Source of the DNA: Alphaproteobacteria bacterium
GTDB taxonomy: Bacteria > Pseudomonadota > Alphaproteobacteria > UBA6615
DNA: 26,338 bases
NCBI GenBank assembly: GCA_013003285.1
Contig: JABDJY010000224.1
Location: forward strand, 1-26,338
Direction of reading: 5' to 3'
Notes under the pieces: model-generated
What the model was told of the DNA's origin: nothing
Databases searched by the model: none
What the model saw: only the letters and a program-made list of their open reading frames with translations
Shown here: positions 22,779-26,338 of the stretch, in pieces
How the letters are laid out: every line of letters starts with the position of its first letter
Position numbering within the stretch: position 1 is the first letter of the stretch
Program-made: the position numbers and the translations under genes

Positions 22779-24761
22779 CTACGCGCTAAGGTCGATCTCT
22801 TCAGGTTGATTCACAGTTAGGCATCTTGCCGGCAGGACCAAGGTTACGGTTGTCCCAGCGCCGAGATCACTCTCCAGTTCAAGCCGACCGCCATGGAGCT
22901 CGATCATCGACTTAACCAGAGAAAGTCCCAGGCCCGTTCCCTGGTGGCTGCGATGCAGGTAATCATCCGCTTGACCGAAAGGCGCCAACACTTTTTCGAA
23001 ATCTTCCTGGGCAATGCCGATCCCTGTATCGGAGACCGCAATGTGCAGCGAACCGTCGGCGGCAACTGAGGTGGTGATGAAAATGTCGCCGCCTTTAGGC
23101 GTAAACTTCGTCGAGTTAGACACCAGATTCAGCAGCATTTGGCGAACCATACGCTCGTCGCCATGGACGGTCATGTTGTCGACTTCGAGCTTCGTTTTGA
23201 GGTTCAACGCTGCCTGATCAACACGACCTGAAACCATGGTTACAACCGATTCGATGACGTGATTTAGATCGAAGTCGCTTTCCGCCAGGGTCAGATTACC
23301 GGTTTCAAGTTTCGAGATATCGAGGATGTCTTCGAGTATTTCGGTCAGATGCGTACCGCTGTCGCAGATCACCCGCGCATAGTCGCGGTAGCGTGGATTG
23401 CCAATTTCCCCAAATACTTCGTCGGCCATCAGCTGGGCAAAACCCATCACATGATTGAGCGGTGTGCGCAGTTCATGGCTCAAATTGGCAAGAAACTCTG
23501 TCTTGTGGCGGTTCGCCTCTTCCGCCTCTTCCATCGCGTTACGCAACACTTCCTCGGCGCGACGGCGCTCGGACATATTCACCGCAACACTGAGCACCTC
23601 AATATCACCGGTCGAGCTGACGAACGGCACCTTGGTGGTTTGCATCCAAAGCCGTTCCCCGAAGACATCTACATAGGAAAACTCATCGACCTTGGTGGCC
23701 TGACCAGTACGCAACACTTCTTGATCTGCGAACTGGTCGCGCAAGACGATCACATCGTCGGTGAGGTAATCGGAAAAGCGTTTTCCGATCATTTCGTCCG
23801 GCGCTGTACCCAGCGCGCGCCCCATCGGCAAATTAACCAGGGTGAAACGCTGCTTTTCATCGGTCGCGTAGACCCAGCTCGGAATATTGTCGACGACAAC
23901 GCGCAGATAATTCTGCTGGCGCTGGGCGAGTTGTTCGATCTGTTTACGGTCGGAAATGTCGAGTGATGCGGTGACAACCGAGGAAACCTGATCATCGCTG
24001 GTGCGCAGCGGCGATTTCACGGTCAAAAAAGTCCGGGTCTCGCCGTCCGGGTCGGTAATTTCTTCTTCGAAGGCCAGTTGCTCTTCGATCCGTTCGAGTA
24101 AGCGTTTGTCCAGCGCGGCATGCCGCCCAGCATCCCGGTTACTCAACAGGTCTGCGCGGTTTCGGCCAACGATATCGCCCGTGGTGGTCTCGCCATGTTC
24201 GGCAAAAGCCGTGTTCGCGAAGACGATGCGGCCCTCGGCGTCGGTCGCGCTCACCAGCGCCGGGACGGCGTCGAGCACCTGGCGCAACACTTCGCGGGTT
24301 TCGCGCAATTGCTCTTCATGTTGTTGACTGTCGCTGACCAACCTTTTTTCGAGCGTGCGGGTACGCCTGCGGATGACGGTCTGCTGGCTGCGCAGATGCA
24401 ACAGGTTGCGGATCCGCACCTGGAATTCCTGGTGATCGACCGGACTGATCAAGAAGTCTGTGGCGCCCGCCTCCAGCGCGCGATAACGGAAGGATCGTTC
24501 TTCGTAAATGGTGACAACGATTACGGGGACATCGAAGCAAAGCGGCTGGGCACGAAACTGACGGGTAAACTCGGCGCCGTCCATGCCCGGCATTTTATAA
24601 TCGGTGACCACGAGGTCGGGCGTATTCTCAACCACCCATTCAAGGGCTTCGCGCGGATCGGCAAACGAATGCACCTCGGCCTCTTCGTCAGCCTGTGAAG
24701 CCAACCGGCTTAGCACTTGACGATTCGTCGCCTGATCATCGATTACCAAGATCGTGGACAT
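22779..24761 (-). CDS. Soluble hybrid kinase: RpfG-like receiver-coiled coil-PAS-PAS-HisKA-HATPase
   Basis: This is a 660-residue cytoplasmic protein with no membrane segments. Residues 1-125 are a receiver with phospho-acceptor D54 in VVTDYKMPGMDG and VVTIYEERSFRYRALEAGATDFL, wording like that of RpfG receivers. The conserved KP lysine is replaced: LISPVDH has Ser106. A charged helix at 128-165 links to PAS domains at about 163-275 and 285-400. HisKA has H429 in LANLSHELRTPL; HATPase has N545/N549, D578 in DTGIGI and GTGLGL. RpfG carries an HD-GYP phosphodiesterase at the equivalent place; none is here. It leads the operon with rpfC, so it may take phosphate from the RpfC HPt domain. No strong ribosome-binding site precedes its ATG. 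Confidence 0.88.
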   Translation of the reverse strand: MSTILVIDDQATNRQVLSRLASQADEEAEVHSFADPREALEWVVENTPDLVVTDYKMPGMDGAEFTRQFRAQPLCFDVPVIVVTIYEERSFRYRALEAGATDFLISPVDHQEFQVRIRNLLHLRSQQTVIRRRTRTLEKRLVSDSQQHEEQLRETREVLRQVLDAVPALVSATDAEGRIVFANTAFAEHGETTTGDIVGRNRADLLSNRDAGRHAALDKRLLERIEEQLAFEEEITDPDGETRTFLTVKSPLRTSDDQVSSVVTASLDISDRKQIEQLAQRQQNYLRVVVDNIPSWVYATDEKQRFTLVNLPMGRALGTAPDEMIGKRFSDYLTDDVIVLRDQFADQEVLRTGQATKVDEFSYVDVFGERLWMQTTKVPFVSSTGDIEVLSVAVNMSERRRAEEVLRNAMEEAEEANRHKTEFLANLSHELRTPLNHVMGFAQLMADEVFGEIGNPRYRDYARVICDSGTHLTEILEDILDISKLETGNLTLAESDFDLNHVIESVVTMVSGRVDQAALNLKTKLEVDNMTVHGDERMVRQMLLNLVSNSTKFTPKGGDIFITTSVAADGSLHIAVSDTGIGIAQEDFEKVLAPFGQADDYLHRSHQGTGLGLSLVKSMIELHGGRLELESDLGAGTTVTLVLPARCLTVNQPEEIDLSA

Positions 24762-25031
24762 GGACGCTTCTTCGCACTAGTTGCCGGGTGTAACGATCCA
24801 CACCCATCGGAACTTTCACGCCCGCGATAACCGAACAGAATATCTGTTACGGTAGGGGTTCCAAACATTGGCCAAGCCACAAGCAGCCATAGCCGGATAC
24901 CGCAAACGCCCCTAATAATCCGTTAAGTCCCATTAATTTTCCGTTAAATTGCATCGTTAAATTCGAAATTTTTCTACATAAAATTAACCACTTAGAGCTC
25001 CGATATAGGCGCCCCGAAGACAGAGACCAAC
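24762..25031. promoter_or_regulatory. Divergent control region upstream of the kinase operon, with CtrA-like site
   Basis: These 270 bases separate the kinase operon (minus) from the duplicated-domain gene (plus). The half nearer the plus-strand gene is very A+T-rich. TTAA-7-TTAA at 24933-24947 fits the alphaproteobacterial CtrA box (TTAA-N7-TTAA). CGTTAA occurs three times (24921, 24942, 24955). AACAG and CTGTT with flanking CCG/CGG form an inverted repeat at 24831-24852, close to the kinase start. CtrA control is an inference that rests on the organism being an alphaproteobacterium. Confidence 0.4.
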
Positions 25032-25832
25032 ATGACCGATGCACAAATTATTATCGCAGACACTGTTACCAAACTGGGCGCGGAGGCGGCTGGAAGCGTC
25101 GTCATCGCCGCCTCCCATGGCGGTGTTTACGCCGGCTTCGAAGCTGCTCGCGCCGGGGTGCGGGGCATAATTCTGCACGATGCCGGGGTCGGGCTCGACG
25201 GGGCCGGTATCGGATCTCTGGCCTATTTGGAAGAAATCGGCATCGCCGCCGCCACCATCGACTACCAATCAGCCAGCATCGGTAACGGCGAGAGCTTGGC
25301 GAAGAACGGCGTTATCAGCTTTGTTAACGATAGCGCCGCCACCGTGGGTTGCACCCCCGGACAGAGCGCGATGGCGTGCGCCGAGGCGATGCGCAATGCC
25401 CCCGAGAATGCCGTCGATGTTCCGGTTTATGAGGAGGCCCGTTTCATAATCCGTGATAGTGGCAACGGGCCAATCGTGCGGGGCTGCGATTCCGTTTCGC
25501 TGGTCCGCGCCGAAGACGAAGGCGCCATCGTCATCACCGCGTCACACGGCGAGCTTCTGGCGACATCACCGACCTGGGGAAACCGCCCGAAGGTACGCGC
25601 CGCGGTTTTCAACGACGCCGGATCGAGCCTAGTGACCCGCCTGCCCGACCTCGATACCCGAGACATCCCGGCCGCCACGGTCGCCGCCGCCAGCGCGCGG
25701 ATCGGCGACGCCAAATCATCTTACGAAGACGGTGTGCTTTCCCACGTGAATGCGACAGCCGCAGCCCTCGGCGCCAAGCCAGGCATGACCACCATCGCCT
25801 TCGTCGATCTGATCATCGAAAAAACCGCCTAG
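25032..25832 (+). CDS. Uncharacterised protein of two tandem homologous repeats
   Basis: This is a 266-residue soluble protein that I cannot assign to a named family. It is clearly an internal duplication: residues about 10-120 and 150-262 both read D.V....E..G.VVI.ASHG, then a variable piece, VR..I/VF.DAG, then I.AATV/I...SA.IG...S...GV.S.VN..AA..G..PG. The shared SHG, DAG and SA.IG motifs may form equivalent sites in the two halves, with the second half having lost some glycines. No signal peptide or membrane helix is visible. It starts after an A+T-rich spacer and has no same-strand partner in the window. Its stop TAG shares CTAG with the stop of the convergent E1-beta gene. Confidence 0.75.
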   Translation: MTDAQIIIADTVTKLGAEAAGSVVIAASHGGVYAGFEAARAGVRGIILHDAGVGLDGAGIGSLAYLEEIGIAAATIDYQSASIGNGESLAKNGVISFVNDSAATVGCTPGQSAMACAEAMRNAPENAVDVPVYEEARFIIRDSGNGPIVRGCDSVSLVRAEDEGAIVITASHGELLATSPTWGNRPKVRAAVFNDAGSSLVTRLPDLDTRDIPAATVAAASARIGDAKSSYEDGVLSHVNATAAALGAKPGMTTIAFVDLIIEKTA

Positions 25833-26233
25833 AAAAAGCTCCTCGCCTTTTCCACAACCTGATCCGGCGAGATCATATAGGCCTCTTCCAGCGGTATCGA
25901 GAACGGGATCGGGATGCGCGCCCCGCCCATGCGTTTGACCGGTCCCTTTAGATGGTCGAACAGATGCTCGCTCACTTCGGCGGAAATTTCGCCGCCGAAA
26001 CCGCCAATCTGTACTGCTTCGTGGACCACAAGCAACCGCCCGGTCTTGCGCACCGAATGGAATACAGCGTCGCGGTCCCAAGGCCATAGGGTGCGCAGAT
26101 CGATCACCTCGGCGGATATCCCCATCCCGCGCAGGGTGGTGGCCGCCGCCTCAGAAACGCCCACCATCGCCGCCCAGGTGACGATGGTCAGATCATCGCC
26201 TTTACAAACGGTACGGGCCACGCCCAGGGGCAG
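25829..26233 (-). CDS. 2-oxoacid dehydrogenase E1 component beta subunit (C-terminal part, 5' end lost at contig end)
   Basis: The reliable part is the last 130-odd residues, beginning LPLGVARTVCKGDDLTIVTW. It is the transketolase C-terminal domain of a pyruvate/branched-chain 2-oxoacid/acetoin dehydrogenase beta subunit: DLTIVTWAAMV, AEVIDLRTLWPWD, KTGRLLVVHEAVQIGGFGGEI, ISPDQVVEKARSFF. With an alpha subunit and thiamine diphosphate it would decarboxylate a 2-oxoacid. Upstream of position 26225 the sequence folds back on itself, so the true 5' part is absent and the GTG at 26221 is not a real start. Which 2-oxoacid is used cannot be decided from this domain. Its stop overlaps the convergent gene by four bases. 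Confidence 0.88.
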   Translation of the reverse strand: MPLGVARTVCKGDDLTIVTWAAMVGVSEAAATTLRGMGISAEVIDLRTLWPWDRDAVFHSVRKTGRLLVVHEAVQIGGFGGEISAEVSEHLFDHLKGPVKRMGGARIPIPFSIPLEEAYMISPDQVVEKARSFF

Positions 26234-26338
26234 GGCGTGGCCCGTACCGTTTGTAAAGGCGATGATCTGACCATCGTCACCTGGGCGGCGATGGTGGGCG
26301 TTTCTGAGGCGGCGGCCACCACCCTGCGCGGGATGGGG
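26120..26338. repeat. Perfect 106-base snap-back inverted repeat at the window end
   Basis: Bases 26120-26225 and 26233-26338 are exact reverse complements around a seven-base loop (AGGGGCA, 26226-26232). The left arm is coding sequence of the E1-beta gene, and the right arm runs exactly to the end of the window. A natural perfect palindrome of this length inside a conserved enzyme gene is very unlikely. It looks like a fold-back chimera from library preparation or whole-genome amplification, or an assembly end artefact. Confidence 0.93.

Noticed and set aside
26120..26338. Terminal inverted repeat of a transposon or a hairpin telomere
   Set aside because: The arms are coding sequence of a conserved enzyme, the loop is seven bases, no transposase is near, and one arm ends at the contig edge; an artefact explains all of this.
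1..26338. tRNA, rRNA, CRISPR array, prophage or insertion sequence
   Set aside because: I scanned the intergenic gaps by eye and found no cloverleaf, regularly spaced repeats, transposase, integrase or phage gene.

Overview
The window reads as one end of a metagenomic or draft contig from a GC-rich alphaproteobacterium, probably Rhodospirillales-like. That placement is inferred from a methylsuccinyl-CoA dehydrogenase typical of ethylmalonyl-CoA-pathway alphaproteobacteria, a complete Liv-type ABC transporter, several SDR/CoA-metabolism genes and one CtrA-like site; no rRNA or other marker gene is present. The left edge cuts a molybdopterin oxidoreductase gene. The right edge is a perfect snap-back inverted repeat inside a dehydrogenase E1-beta gene, which looks like a library or assembly artefact.

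Layout. 1-192: 3' end of a CoxL/XdhB-like subunit. 216-4947 (minus): livK-livH-livM-livG-livF, a branched-chain amino acid/amide-type importer operon, with two GAAA-loop hairpins between livK and livH. 4948-5301: divergent control region with long-range repeats. 5302-7918 (plus): SDR, MFS transporter and a conserved cysteine-containing hypothetical protein. 8029-8778 (plus): DUF4242-adenylate cyclase fusion ended by an early TGA. 8853-10612 (minus): SDR followed by a quinone-oxidoreductase gene broken by one in-frame TAA. 10782-13010 (plus): two-domain rhodanese, a small conserved protein and a nitronate monooxygenase-like enzyme. 13013-14761 (minus): SnoaL-like, RraA-like and flavin-reductase-like operon. 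14856-18622 (plus): mct-meh-mcd.

Two systems stand out. (1) mcd-mct-meh encode, in reaction order, methylsuccinyl-CoA dehydrogenase, mesaconyl-CoA C1-C4 CoA transferase (2-methylfumaryl-CoA isomerase) and mesaconyl-C4-CoA hydratase. Together they would take methylsuccinyl-CoA to citramalyl-CoA, joining an ethylmalonyl-CoA-pathway enzyme to the lower arm of the 3-hydroxypropionate bicycle. With a citramalyl-CoA lyase encoded elsewhere, the products would be acetyl-CoA and pyruvate. (2) 18880-24761 is a diffusible-signal-factor (DSF) quorum-sensing cassette: an RpfF-type synthase convergent with an RpfC-type membrane hybrid kinase. The gene upstream of rpfC in the same operon encodes a soluble kinase whose N-terminal receiver resembles that of RpfG, but PAS-PAS-histidine kinase modules replace the HD-GYP output domain.

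The last part holds a protein of two internal repeats with no function I recognise (25032-25832), convergent by a shared CTAG with the truncated E1-beta gene. The two nonsense codons (8776 and 9545) both look like single G-to-T changes in otherwise intact frames and should be checked against reads before being called biological.
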